From positions 1 to 64,000 of the forward strand of contig NZ_JSYN01000014.1 in the NCBI RefSeq assembly GCF_000812965.1: a DNA stretch of 64,000 nucleotides. The letters are read 5' to 3'. Below are positions 1 through 8,798 of the stretch, piece by piece. The translations under genes were made by a program, and so were the position numbers. The DNA is from Pedobacter kyungheensis (GTDB lineage Bacteria; Bacteroidota; Bacteroidia; Sphingobacteriales; Sphingobacteriaceae). The notes below the pieces were generated by a model. That model was given only the letters and a program-made list of their open reading frames with translations. It was not told the origin of the DNA and searched no databases. Numbering within the stretch: the first letter of the stretch is position 1; every line of letters starts with the position of its first letter.

Positions 1-177
1 AGTTTTATGCTTGCAGGTGGTAGTTTTATGCTTGCAGGAGGCAGTTCTATGCTTGCAGGAGGCAGTTTTATGCTTGCAGGTGTTAGTTCTATGCTTGCAG
101 GAGGCAGTTCTATGCTTGCAGGTGGCAGTTCTATACTTGCAGACGTTAGTTTTATGCTTGCAGGTGCTAGTTTTATA
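1..177. repeat. 21-bp tandem repeat (minisatellite), eight units plus a partial one
   Basis: Eight full 21-bp units begin at 1, 22, 43, 64, 85, 106, 127 and 148, with a partial ninth at 169-177. Each follows the pattern AGTT(T/C)TATGCTTGCAGG plus four variable bases. The period is a multiple of three, so plus-strand frames stay open; one reads as a seven-residue MLAGGS(F/S) repeat, is open to the window's left edge and stops at 210. Variation falls mostly at the same few positions. It may be the end of a repetitive gene truncated by the window or a non-coding minisatellite; the sequence here cannot decide. Confidence 0.85.
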
Positions 178-214
178 CGGGTCTATTCAATAAACTGCGT
201 CATTGATTAAATGT

Positions 215-248
215 AAAAAAGCCCGGACAGTTTCTACCGCCGGGCCCT
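215..248 (-). terminator. Rho-independent terminator of the SusC/SusD/lipoprotein operon
   Basis: On the minus strand a GCCCGG...CCGGGC stem with a short loop is followed by a run of six T. It lies about 20 bases past the stop codon of the lipoprotein gene ending at 268 and would close the operon that starts near 5753. Confidence 0.8.
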
Positions 249-267
249 CTAACTAAACTAACTAAAC

Positions 268-816
268 CTAAAAACCTTTAATCGTTCGCAGGATATAATT
301 TTTGGTGCTGCCATTGGCAGCCTTTACTTCGTACATGGCATCTTTAGAAAAATTACCCGGACTACCCAGTTTTGGTGCACCATTTAAGGGTGTAACTATC
401 GATACATCCGAAACAGTAGTATATACCCATAATTTACTCAACTGGTCTACCTGAATCAGTTTTTGAAACTGGGCATACAACTGGTTCTTGGTAACCGATC
501 CCGTAGGGCCAGCCTTTAAAACCGAGTTCACATCGTAACTGATTGTAGTTTGAAAAACATCAACACCATTCTCAGTCAGTTTGGTGGTTTGCTTTTTAAA
601 CAACACTTCGCAAACGCGGTCTTTCTCTATTTCTTCTTTAGGCGTACCTTTTTGGATGGTATCGGTGTACAAAAATCTATAGGTATAATCAACCGTTGTC
701 ATTTCTTTGGCTGCCGAATTTTGCAAATCATCAAGACCTTTCTTCAGGCAACCCGAACTGATAGCCATATAGCCTATCAGGGAGCTTAGCATAATTGTTT
801 TTATCGTTGTTTTCAT
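268..816 (-). CDS. Putative outer-membrane lipoprotein of a SusCD locus (DUF5018-like C-terminus)
   Basis: 182 residues. The N-terminus is a lipoprotein signal with a lipobox ending ISSGC near residue 23, so the mature protein should be lipid-anchored. The last 40 residues, with NGAPKLGSPGNFS followed by YEVKAANGSTKNY, resemble the conserved end of DUF5018-type Bacteroidota lipoproteins that accompany SusC/SusD pairs; this is recognition from memory. It is the last gene of the operon, 22 bases after susD, and is followed by a terminator. Such third genes often encode surface glycan-binding or accessory proteins. The ligand is unknown. Confidence 0.6.
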   Translation of the reverse strand: MKTTIKTIMLSSLIGYMAISSGCLKKGLDDLQNSAAKEMTTVDYTYRFLYTDTIQKGTPKEEIEKDRVCEVLFKKQTTKLTENGVDVFQTTISYDVNSVLKAGPTGSVTKNQLYAQFQKLIQVDQLSKLWVYTTVSDVSIVTPLNGAPKLGSPGNFSKDAMYEVKAANGSTKNYILRTIKGF

Positions 817-838
817 TCTGTTAAAATTGTAATTGAAA

Positions 839-2710
839 TTATTCCCAACCTGGATTCTGTTTTACCCCCGACCTTAAGCGGAAAGCCTGGTTAATGGGCA
901 ATAAATAACGTTTAGGTGAAAACCTGGCTTCGCCCACTGCATTGTTATCGGTAAAGAAACTATAAGTTTTACCATCGCGCGATATCCGGATGCCACGAAG
1001 TGAACCCTGCATTTCGGGGATTACATAGCCGCTTGAAACATACTCGCCATTACGTATGCCGCCCGAAGCACGCATACCCCAGCGCAGCAGCGACCAATAC
1101 CGGTCGTTATTTTCATATACCATTTCTACATTTCTTTCCCTTTTATAAGCCTCGAAAAGCGAATTGCCAATCTGGTTACCCGTAAGTGGTGCCAGGTATG
1201 CGGTTACCGAAGCATCATCAAAGCCAGCGTGTTTAACCATGGTTGGGCTCATGTAAAGTTTCGCATTGGCAAAATCACCTTTCATCAGGTAAGCTTCGGC
1301 CATGTTTAAGTAAGCCTCTCCGTAACGCAGTACCGAAAATGAATAATCTAACCTTTGATCGGATGGAGAAGGTAAGCTAAGCACCTGATCATAAAAATAT
1401 TTGAGCATCGAATAACCTGTTGAAGAGTTATAGTTTTCGGTGTTGCCGGCATTATAACCATACTCCTGAAAAGAACCTTCATTAATTTTACTGTTGGCAT
1501 TGCTTACATTACCATCACGTCTGAAAAATACCCTCACCTGGTTGTTAAAGTACAGGCAACTATCGTAAAGCACGGTTGCATAAAACCTTTGGTCGCGTTT
1601 TTTAGTGGCACTGAAATACATTTTTTCATCCACGTTTGCACCCGTACTTACGTAGGAGGCATCGCCCCAGAATTTAATGCGGCCATCAACATCTTTTACG
1701 AGGTAATCATCTACCAGGTCTTGTGTTGGCCAGGCCCCGCCATCCATACCCCAAAAATTCATAGTTACGTTAATCGGGAAGTTTTGTTTGGCATAGGTAG
1801 AAAACTTTCCAGTCGACCATAAACCCTGGTATTGCATTGGAGTATCGTACAGTGACGAATTTGTTTTGTTGCGTTCGCGGGTGAGGATATTTTCTGTCGC
1901 GGCAGTAGCAGTTTCGTATCTTCTGAACAGGCTATAATAAGGGCTTAGCTGTGCACCCGATTGTGAAAGTCCCAGGGCTGTGCCAGATGCGATCACTTTA
2001 TCGTAATAAATGCTGTTGGGCAAACCACCGTCTACATAGGCTGCAGCTTGTAGACCTACACGCATGATTAAGGCATGTGCAGCCTTCGCATTTGCACGGC
2101 CTCTTTCAGCTGTGGCAGGCAATAAAGTACTGGCTTTGGTTAAGTCGGCTAAAATGAAATCATAAGTTTCTTTAATGCTTGCTCTCGGGATCTGAAGGTT
2201 ATCATCAGGAGAAAGTTCACGATCGATGATTTGTAAGCCGCCGTATTGCTTGGCATATACAAAATAGTGGGCAGCACGAAGAAAATAAAGTTCGCCTAAT
2301 GAACGGTCTTTATAAGCTTGCGAAAATGCAGTACTGGCCTGTATATTTTTCATTGCCGTGTGGATGCGCCAGAGAATAGGGTAGCTCAGCCAGCCATAAT
2401 TGTCGTTATTGGTCATCAGTTCGGCTCTTTCCTTCGACCAATAAGAAGAGTTTAGGGTACCCGTCATGGCATTTTTGGTACTGCTCTCTGATCTGGCAGA
2501 GTTGCCGTTGGCGTAAGAGGCCATCCACGAGCCTTCTCCAAGTACATCCGCATAAACCTGATAAATAAAAGCAGTGGTTAAGTTCTCACTGCTCCAGGTT
2601 TGCTCGCCCGTAATCTTATCATAGGGCTTTGTTTCCAGAAATTTTTTGCACGATGAGCCCATTAAGACCACCAGTGCAAGAATAAATATCGATTTATAAT
2701 GTTTCATCAT
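839..2710 (-). CDS. RagB/SusD family nutrient-uptake outer-membrane lipoprotein
   Basis: SusD-type surface lipoprotein that forms the lid over its SusC partner and captures the ligand before TonB-dependent import. The chosen start gives a short Lys/His-containing n-region, a hydrophobic stretch and the lipobox LMGSSC, then KKFLETKP, which is typical of the family. The C-terminal region has RLDYSFSVLRYGEAYLNMAE and YKRERNVEMVYENNDRYW, the SusD helical signatures. An upstream in-frame ATG at 2740 would overlap susC and precede the signal peptide, so it is rejected; ATG codons at 2710 and 2707 are both possible. It follows SusC by seven bases. The substrate is not predictable. Confidence 0.93.
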   Translation of the reverse strand: MMKHYKSIFILALVVLMGSSCKKFLETKPYDKITGEQTWSSENLTTAFIYQVYADVLGEGSWMASYANGNSARSESSTKNAMTGTLNSSYWSKERAELMTNNDNYGWLSYPILWRIHTAMKNIQASTAFSQAYKDRSLGELYFLRAAHYFVYAKQYGGLQIIDRELSPDDNLQIPRASIKETYDFILADLTKASTLLPATAERGRANAKAAHALIMRVGLQAAAYVDGGLPNSIYYDKVIASGTALGLSQSGAQLSPYYSLFRRYETATAATENILTRERNKTNSSLYDTPMQYQGLWSTGKFSTYAKQNFPINVTMNFWGMDGGAWPTQDLVDDYLVKDVDGRIKFWGDASYVSTGANVDEKMYFSATKKRDQRFYATVLYDSCLYFNNQVRVFFRRDGNVSNANSKINEGSFQEYGYNAGNTENYNSSTGYSMLKYFYDQVLSLPSPSDQRLDYSFSVLRYGEAYLNMAEAYLMKGDFANAKLYMSPTMVKHAGFDDASVTAYLAPLTGNQIGNSLFEAYKRERNVEMVYENNDRYWSLLRWGMRASGGIRNGEYVSSGYVIPEMQGSLRGIRISRDGKTYSFFTDNNAVGEARFSPKRYLLPINQAFRLRSGVKQNPGWE

Positions 2711-2717
2711 TTTAAGC

Positions 2718-5700
2718 TTAAAAACCAAGTTGAAATCCAAAAGAATAAGTTCTCATCATCGGGTATGCATAGCCATCAAAAGAATTGGCTTCAGGATCGC
2801 CATATTTAACAGATGGGCCAACAGCAAACAGGTTGATACCAGAGGCATATACCGTTAAGTTGCGTAGCCAGTTTTGTTTGTTAAGTATCGCATATTTAAA
2901 ATCGTATGAAAGCGTAAGCGATTTTAAACGCACATAAGTAGAGTTGCGCACCCAAAAGTCGGATGAGGCATAGTTGTTATTATCGTTTAAGGAAGCATTT
3001 CCAGCCCTTGGGAATGTGGCACCCTGATTTTCCGGCGTCCAGGTATCAAGCTGGTAGGCAAAATCCAGCCGGCGTTCTCCTTCCGAACCCATGGCCACAT
3101 TGCTCATGTAGGTTTGGCGTGAGCCTGTACCTTGTAAAGTAGCAGCAATACTGGCACCTTTGTAGCTTGCCCCCAGGTTTATACCAAAAACAAAAGTAGG
3201 TGAGGTGTTATGTCCGAATCTGGCCTGGTCTTGTCCATCAATTTTTCCATCATTGTTTACATCCAGATATTGTAAGTCGCCAGGCCTTAAATCTCTTGAG
3301 GTGATCCGCTTAGGATTGTTTAAGATATCCTGTGGATTGGTATACACCTTTGCGCCAATATAACCGGTAGCCACATAATATTTCTCATTACCTTGTGCCC
3401 TTAAACGCGGATTAGCCAGCGTTACGCTATCTTCGTTGGTTCTGAATGCGAGCGAACGGTAATAGGTAAAGTTGAAACCTGCATTGAAATTTACCTGCCC
3501 GAATTTCGTTTTGTAATCGAGCGAGCCATCTAAACCCTCAATACGGTCTTCGGCTCTCGAAACGATTAATGGAAGTGAATAGCCTATCGGATCAACATAG
3601 CGTGAAGCATCAGCGGCCAGAAAGCCTTTGGTTTTTTCGAAAAAGTAATCCACTTTACCTTCCAGTTTGTTTTTGAAAAGGAAAAAGTCGAGCCCCAGAT
3701 CGTACTTGGTGCGGTCGAACCAGGTGATGTTTACGCTTGGCGTAGGACCCGGTGTAACCGTATTAACCAATTGACCGTTTACTACATAAGCATTGGTGTT
3801 ATAAGCATAGGTTGGAAGATAGGAGTAAGCCCAGTGATCGATATTGTTTACCCCGATTTGGCCATAAGAACCTCTTATTTTAAGGTAGCTCAGTACGTTT
3901 TTGTCTTTTATGCCCTCAAAGAACTTTTCTTCTGAAATGGCCCAGCCACCTGAAACAGATGGGAAGAAACCCCAACGCTTGCCATCCGGAAAGTTATCTG
4001 AACCATCGTAACGGCCGGCAAACTCTAGGATATAACGGTTTTTGAAATCGTAGTGGAAACGCCCTACATAACCCATCCAGGCCTGTTCGCCTTCGGTATT
4101 AGCGGCTGTTATCAGCGAGGCATCGCCTTTTTGAATTTGTTTAATCTCTGTAGTAGTAAAGCCCCGTGAGCTACCTGCCAGGGTATTAGAGTAATAATGC
4201 TGCATGGTTTGTACAACGGTTGCCTCTATGTTATGGGCACCTGCAATTGATGTTTTATAATCGGCACGGGCATTTACATCGTACTGGCTGGTCATGTATG
4301 ATGATCTCGAAACGCCAATATTTGCCGGAAGTTCTTTGGTTGCATTTCCCTGGTCATCATAATAAGTAGCCGTTTCAATCCAATCTACGCGGTCTTGAGT
4401 AGCAATGTTATAGTTTCCGTTAAAACCAAGGGTTAAGCCTTTTACACCGGGAACATTCCATTTTAACATACCCGACAGCTGGTTGTAAACCGTACGCAGT
4501 TTAATATACCCCGGACTTAGTAATTGCAGGGCAGGGTTATCGAACTGGTTAGATACCAAACCTGCAGAGGTAAACGGTTTTTCAAAAGGTGTACGGTCTT
4601 TTAAACGCGAAAAGATGGTACCTGCACCTGCTGGTGGGTATTTCTCATCCTGAAGCGATCCGTTTAGCATAAAATCGAAACTGAGGCCAATTTTATCAAA
4701 GTTAGTGCTCACGTTCGAGCGATAGTTGTAGCGGTTATAATCCAGCGAGTTAAACTTGTAAATACCTTTTTGTCCTAAGCTGCTTAAGCTGCCAAAAAAC
4801 TTTAATTTTTCGCTGCCACCATTTACCGAAAGCGTATGCTCATTTTGAGGCGCATAATTACGCAACAATTCCTTTTCCCAGTTGGTATAGCTTGATAGGT
4901 TGTTTTGGATGTCGGTCATCTCGGCCGGTGTTTTAAAAGCATTTACACCTTGCCCCAGTGCCTGGTTCAGTTTGTTTATAGCTGTTGCAAATTCGTAAGC
5001 ATTCATACGTACCGGTGCATACGAAGGGGTGTTAAATCCAAAGTTACTCTGGTAATTGAATTGCATATCACCGGCCTCTCCCTGCTTGGTGGTAACTACA
5101 ATTACCCCGTTACCTGCATTCATACCATATACAGCTGTTGAAGCGGCATCGTTCAGGGTAGTTAGCGATTTAATGTCCTCTTTGTTCAAGGTTAAAAAAC
5201 GCTGGCGGTTGGAAATGAAACCATCAATAACATATAGCGGCTCCCCATTACCACGGATAGAGATACTTGCGCCGTTTTGTCCGGGTTCGGCAGAACCTTG
5301 CTGTACAATTAAACCCGGTATGCGACCCTGTAAAGCCGATCCCATATCGCCAATAGGCAATTGTTTAATGGTTGCCGGATTAAGCGTAGAAACTGATGTA
5401 GAATTTTTACGGACATTGGTGGTACCAAAACCCACTACCACTACATTATCGAGAGTGTTGCCTTCTTCGGTAAGGGTAATGTTAAAAGAAGGGTTATTGG
5501 CCATTACTTCGGCCGTTTTAAAACCCACAAAAGTAAAACGAAGTTTAGTGCCGGCAGGATTGGCTACTTCGATTTTGAAATTACCGCTGGCATCGGTAAC
5601 CGTTGTGCGGTTTTGTCCAATGGCTGTAACTGTTACGCCCTGAAGCGGTTTTTTGTCGTCGCTCTTGACCGTTCCATTAATTGTTTTTCTTTCTTGAGAA

Positions 5701-5753
5701 AAGGCATAGAACGAGAACAACAGCAAAAACTGCAGAAGTAAAATTTTCTTCAT
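2718..5753 (-). CDS. SusC/RagA family TonB-linked outer-membrane transporter
   Basis: 1011 residues. A signal peptide (residues 1-19, ending YAFSQ) is followed by a carboxypeptidase-regulatory-like domain (about 22-100, with GTVKSDDKKPLQGVTV), the plug domain with VVVVGFGT near 105, ALQGRIPGLIV and GNGEPLYVIDG, and then a beta-barrel ending in an aromatic/Phe residue (FGFQLGF). There is no N-terminal STN domain, so unlike the two other SusC proteins in this window it should not signal through a FecR/sigma pair. The divergent AraC gene is the likely regulator. First gene of a three-gene operon. Confidence 0.95.
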   Translation of the reverse strand: MKKILLLQFLLLFSFYAFSQERKTINGTVKSDDKKPLQGVTVTAIGQNRTTVTDASGNFKIEVANPAGTKLRFTFVGFKTAEVMANNPSFNITLTEEGNTLDNVVVVGFGTTNVRKNSTSVSTLNPATIKQLPIGDMGSALQGRIPGLIVQQGSAEPGQNGASISIRGNGEPLYVIDGFISNRQRFLTLNKEDIKSLTTLNDAASTAVYGMNAGNGVIVVTTKQGEAGDMQFNYQSNFGFNTPSYAPVRMNAYEFATAINKLNQALGQGVNAFKTPAEMTDIQNNLSSYTNWEKELLRNYAPQNEHTLSVNGGSEKLKFFGSLSSLGQKGIYKFNSLDYNRYNYRSNVSTNFDKIGLSFDFMLNGSLQDEKYPPAGAGTIFSRLKDRTPFEKPFTSAGLVSNQFDNPALQLLSPGYIKLRTVYNQLSGMLKWNVPGVKGLTLGFNGNYNIATQDRVDWIETATYYDDQGNATKELPANIGVSRSSYMTSQYDVNARADYKTSIAGAHNIEATVVQTMQHYYSNTLAGSSRGFTTTEIKQIQKGDASLITAANTEGEQAWMGYVGRFHYDFKNRYILEFAGRYDGSDNFPDGKRWGFFPSVSGGWAISEEKFFEGIKDKNVLSYLKIRGSYGQIGVNNIDHWAYSYLPTYAYNTNAYVVNGQLVNTVTPGPTPSVNITWFDRTKYDLGLDFFLFKNKLEGKVDYFFEKTKGFLAADASRYVDPIGYSLPLIVSRAEDRIEGLDGSLDYKTKFGQVNFNAGFNFTYYRSLAFRTNEDSVTLANPRLRAQGNEKYYVATGYIGAKVYTNPQDILNNPKRITSRDLRPGDLQYLDVNNDGKIDGQDQARFGHNTSPTFVFGINLGASYKGASIAATLQGTGSRQTYMSNVAMGSEGERRLDFAYQLDTWTPENQGATFPRAGNASLNDNNNYASSDFWVRNSTYVRLKSLTLSYDFKYAILNKQNWLRNLTVYASGINLFAVGPSVKYGDPEANSFDGYAYPMMRTYSFGFQLGF

Positions 5754-6144
5754 GATTTTTGAAATTGTTTTTTTGATTAGTTAAAAGGGATGTTGTTTTA
5801 AAGTTGTTGATTTAGTTTTAATCAATGTTGCCTGAGCGCGTTGCGGCCTCGGTCATCCTATTTTTATCCGGTGTAAAAGAAAGAGATGAACAGCCAAAGT
5901 GGCCCGGCCTAAAAAAGGTGGATTTTCTTGTCATAAAGTTTATTTTTTGGTTAAAAAAACATTCAATAGTGCAGGGATAGTTTACGTTGGCTATCAAATG
6001 TTTATTAATACTAAAATTAGGGAGGTGTACATGGTTTTTGTAAAACTATAATTGTAAAAACCTAAACTTTTTTACCTTAATTGAGTGTATTTGTCTATTT
6101 ATCATTAATTTAGTTTATTAAACAGGCGTTTTTAACCAAAAAGT
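5754..6144. promoter_or_regulatory. Divergent intergenic control region between susC and an AraC gene
   Basis: 391 non-coding, AT-rich bases carrying the promoters of two divergent transcription units. A perfect 14-bp inverted repeat is visible: TTTTTGGTTAAAAA at 5944-5957 and its complement at 6129-6142, the latter ending two bases before the AraC start codon. A second dyad, TTGATT (5807-5812) and AATCAA (5820-5825), lies close to susC. These are candidate operators. I see no convincing -33/-7 promoter pair. Confidence 0.4.
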
Positions 6145-7008
6145 ATGAGATCAGAACTGATCAATGTCAACCATTCGGGCGATAAATCCATCCACATCAA
6201 ACACATTGATAATAACCGGCTTATATCGTCTTTTCATTTTCATGATTTATGCGAGCTGGTGTGGATTGAGCGGAGCCAGGGTAAAAGGATCGTGGGCGAT
6301 CATATCGGCAATTTTGAAGACGATGACCTGGTGCTGATGGGGCCTAACCTGCCACATATCTGGCAAAATGATAAACGCTACGAAGATCACGACGATGAAA
6401 CCGTAAAATCGGTAGTGGTTTATTTCAGTGCAGATTTCTTTGCCACTTTGACGGATGACCAGGAGGTTTTGCTACAGGTAGCCGATCTGGCTTCGAGAGC
6501 AGCACGGGGGATGGTATTTGATCAGGAAACTACCAGTAAGGTAAAACCCATTTTACTGAGCCTGGCCAATAATGATGGTTTCGGTAATATCATCTCGGTA
6601 ATCGAAATCATTAAAATACTGGCCAGATCGAAAGATTACCGTTACCTGTCGAGCGCTACATTTAAAAATCATTACGACGAGAAAGACAGTAACCGTATTA
6701 ATAAGGTTTACCAGTTTTTAATGAAAAACTTTCATAACGATATCCACCTCGAAGAAGTAGCCGAATTATGCAATATGACACCCAATTCTTTTTGCCGCTT
6801 CTTTAAAATGCGTGCCCAAAAATCGCTCACCCAGTTTATCAACGAAATCAGGATTGGTCACGCCTGCAAGCTCTTGCAAAGTGAAGATAACAGCATAACC
6901 GATGTATGTTATGCCAGCGGCTTTAATAATCCCACCAATTTTAATAAGTTTTTTAAAGCGATAAAAGGCATGAAACCCTCCGAATACCGGAATATGTTGC
7001 GGAAATAA
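6145..7008 (+). CDS. AraC family transcriptional regulator with N-terminal cupin
   Basis: 287 residues. The N-terminal half looks like an AraC-type cupin sensor (FHFHDLCELVWIERSQGKR, then DLVLMGPNLPHIW). The last 100 residues form the double helix-turn-helix: HLEEVAELCNMTPNSFCRFF and ITDVCYASGFNNPTNFNKFF, ending KGMKPSEYR. It is divergent from the SusC operon and is probably its ligand-responsive activator. It may also bind the inverted repeat that abuts its own start codon. The effector is unknown; a sugar is common in this group. Confidence 0.9.
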   Translation: MRSELINVNHSGDKSIHIKHIDNNRLISSFHFHDLCELVWIERSQGKRIVGDHIGNFEDDDLVLMGPNLPHIWQNDKRYEDHDDETVKSVVVYFSADFFATLTDDQEVLLQVADLASRAARGMVFDQETTSKVKPILLSLANNDGFGNIISVIEIIKILARSKDYRYLSSATFKNHYDEKDSNRINKVYQFLMKNFHNDIHLEEVAELCNMTPNSFCRFFKMRAQKSLTQFINEIRIGHACKLLQSEDNSITDVCYASGFNNPTNFNKFFKAIKGMKPSEYRNMLRK

Positions 7009-7090
7009 AAAAATAAAATATCTGGCAGCTGCTCTTGAGATTTTCGTTGCGGATGTTATCTTTGTTCGTTTTTCAGATCAGATTGATTAA

Positions 7091-7164
7091 CGGGATGTAG
7101 CGTAGCCAGGTATCGCGCCAGCATGGGGTGCTGGAGGTCGGAAGTTCGAATCTTCTCATCCCGA
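7091..7164 (+). tRNA. tRNA-Pro (anticodon GGG)
   Basis: A 74-nt cloverleaf can be folded by eye. The acceptor strands are CGGGATG (7091-7097) and CATCCCG (7157-7163), with discriminator A. The anticodon stem CCAGC/GCTGG encloses loop ATGGGGT, which gives anticodon GGG. The T arm is GGAAG, TTCGAAT, CTTCT. The 3' CCA is not encoded. Confidence 0.95.
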
Positions 7165-7172
7165 CATAGAAT

Positions 7173-7207
7173 AAAGCCTTTAAATTTAAGATTTAGAGGC
7201 TTTTTTT
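7173..7207 (+). terminator. Terminator after tRNA-Pro
   Basis: AAAGCCT and AGGCTTT arms about 20 bases apart are followed by a run of seven T, nine bases past the tRNA. It fits an intrinsic terminator for the tRNA transcript. Confidence 0.65.
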
Positions 7208-7553
7208 GTTTTTGTGTAAATGCTGTGATTTAGCGTTAAGACTTGCGGTAGTAGGATTAGTATAATAAGAATAGAATTGTCATCCTGAGCCTGTCGAAGG
7301 ATCTGACCTAACACTGAGTGCAGCGTTTCGACAGGCTCAACGTGACAAACTTTAAGAAAAATAAAGATTTATAATAGAGTCTCTTCGTCGATCTGGATTT
7401 GTAACACAGCTGGTATTTAATCTTTTAGAGATACTTCGCTACGCTCAGCATGACAGATCATCTAAGGTGTCTTAGCTGTCTAAGGTGGTGGAAAACTGGG
7501 CAAATAATTTAGGTTCATCTGTTTCGCTTTTATATCTTTAGCAAAAAACAGTT
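7208..7553. repeat. Gene-free stretch with dispersed palindromic repeats
   Basis: No credible ORF. It contains one copy of the REP core found around the RAYT gene (AGCGTTAAGACTTGCG at 7232-7247). It also has a strong inverted repeat whose arms CTGAGCCTGTCGAA (7285-7298) and TTCGACAGGCTCA (7327-7339) are flanked by near-matching bases from 7279 to 7346. A further fragment ending CTCAGCATGACAG lies near 7445. Such TTCGACAGGCTCA elements are widespread dispersed repeats in bacterial genomes. Confidence 0.7.
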
Positions 7554-7922
7554 ATGGAAAGTAAAGTGCTAAAATTAGAAGAACAGCTTGTTGCCGCCAT
7601 CTTAAATAGCGATGTAGCAGTATTGGATAAATTACTTCACGATAAACTCGTATTTGTTAATCACCTGGGGATGACGCTAACTAAAGCAGAAGATCTGGCT
7701 CCACATATCAGCCACGATTTAAAAATTAACAGTTTAGCAATTTCAGACCGGCACTTGCATTTGTTCGGAGATACCGCAGTGGTTGTAGTTACAAAAGAAA
7801 TTAAAGGAAGCTACCTGAATCAGCTGTTTGAAAGTAAGCTGAAGTTCACCAGAGTGTGGAAATTACATGCTCAGGATTGGAAAGTGATTGCAGTAAGCAG
7901 TGTGCCACTACAGGCATTTTAA
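7554..7922 (+). CDS. NTF2-like / SnoaL-like (DUF4440-type) protein
   Basis: 122 residues, a single small domain without a signal peptide. The pattern LEEQLVAAILNSDVAVLDKLLHDKLVFVNHLG, then HLHLFGDTAVVVVTKEI and KFTRVWKLHAQDWKVIAVSSV, matches the cone-shaped NTF2-like fold of DUF4440/SnoaL proteins: an N-terminal helix pair, then curved strands ending in W-K/R-(V/I)-I-A-x-S. Members are enzymes or small-ligand binders with diverse roles, so no reaction can be assigned. It stands alone among repeats. Confidence 0.75.
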   Translation: MESKVLKLEEQLVAAILNSDVAVLDKLLHDKLVFVNHLGMTLTKAEDLAPHISHDLKINSLAISDRHLHLFGDTAVVVVTKEIKGSYLNQLFESKLKFTRVWKLHAQDWKVIAVSSVPLQAF

Positions 7923-8033
7923 AGGGTTTTTGATGAGGTTTGGACAGGCAAATATTTTTATCTGTTGTACACTCAGAAACCTGTTTCAATCCTAAATATT
8001 CCTTATTTTTATATATGACAAAACAATATAAAA

Positions 8034-8537
8034 ATGATGAAACAAGCATTAATTGGTGAGTTCATGCATGAAGCTGAAAACACCAGAAAATTATTATCCA
8101 TGATTCCGGATAGTGCATTGGAATACCGTCCGCAACCACACCTTTGGTCGGTAGGCCAGCTCGCTTCGCACATTGCCGAGGTATACAACTGGTACGAACC
8201 AACATTCGATCTGGATGATTTTGATATGGGTTCATATAAATACGATAAAGGCGATATCAGTAAGGCCGCTAATATCCTGGCCAGGTTTGAAGAAAATGTT
8301 TCGAAGGCAAAAACGGTAATCGAAAACTCTGATGAATCTAAGTATATGAACAACTGGATAATGTCTGCAGGGGGCAATGCATTAATGCCGGCCATGCCAA
8401 AGATTCAGGTCATCAGAGGATTTCTTTACAACCATTTGTACCATCATCGTGGTGAGCTGATTTCGCACCTCAGGGCAACCGGAAATAAAGTACCATCGTT
8501 GTACGGTCCTAATTACGAAGAATCGCAAGCATTCTAA
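8034..8537 (+). CDS. DinB/YfiT-like putative metal-dependent protein
   Basis: 167 residues with the DinB four-helix-bundle pattern: WSVGQLASHIAEVYNWY around residues 38-54 and FLYNHLYHHRGELISHLR around 130-147. His46, His134 and His138 are positioned as the family's metal-binding triad. Members include thiol transferases and hydrolases; many are uncharacterised. The C-terminus (VPSLYGPNYEE) is typical. Two adjacent ATG codons (8034 and 8037) can both start the protein. Single-gene unit with its own terminator. Confidence 0.85.
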   Translation: MMKQALIGEFMHEAENTRKLLSMIPDSALEYRPQPHLWSVGQLASHIAEVYNWYEPTFDLDDFDMGSYKYDKGDISKAANILARFEENVSKAKTVIENSDESKYMNNWIMSAGGNALMPAMPKIQVIRGFLYNHLYHHRGELISHLRATGNKVPSLYGPNYEESQAF

Positions 8538-8563
8538 ATCTGGTGAAATCAGACTTACTTATT

Positions 8564-8597
8564 AAAGGCTATCTGATTTTTTAGATAGCCTTTTTGT
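8564..8597 (+). terminator. Terminator of the DinB-like gene
   Basis: An AAAGGCTATCT arm, an eight-base loop and an AGATAGCCTTT arm are followed by Ts, starting 26 bases after the stop codon at 8537. Confidence 0.85.
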
Positions 8598-8615
8598 TGA
8601 TACTTAAAGAAAGAA

Positions 8616-8752
8616 GATCGTCATTGCGAACTGTAGGGCTGGATTGGTGATATGGCGTAAAGCAATCTTTTATAAGAGATGCTTCGCTGCGCATTACTAG
8701 CGCAAGTCTTAGCGGGGAGGATAGCGTTGTTGGTTGACTTGTGCTTTTAAAA
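8616..8752. repeat. Repeat block upstream of the RAYT gene
   Basis: Two repeat families are joined here. 8616-8673 is a degenerate copy of the GTCATTGCGA...AAGCAATC family seen intact at 51634 and 53597. 8692-8752 carries an inverted REP core (AGCGCAAGTCTTAGCG, 8699-8714) followed by GGAGGATAGCGTTG and TTGACTTGTGCTTTTAAA. The latter block recurs almost unchanged at 9406-9465, on the far side of the transposase gene. Confidence 0.75.
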
Positions 8753-8798
8753 CTAACAACCAAATTGATTATCTGCTCTAATCCATCTATATTTATAA

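Noticed and set aside
5056..5643. 195-residue plus-strand reading frame opposite susC.
   Set aside because: It is a shadow of the SusC gene: no motif, no own regulatory signals, lies fully inside a certain gene.
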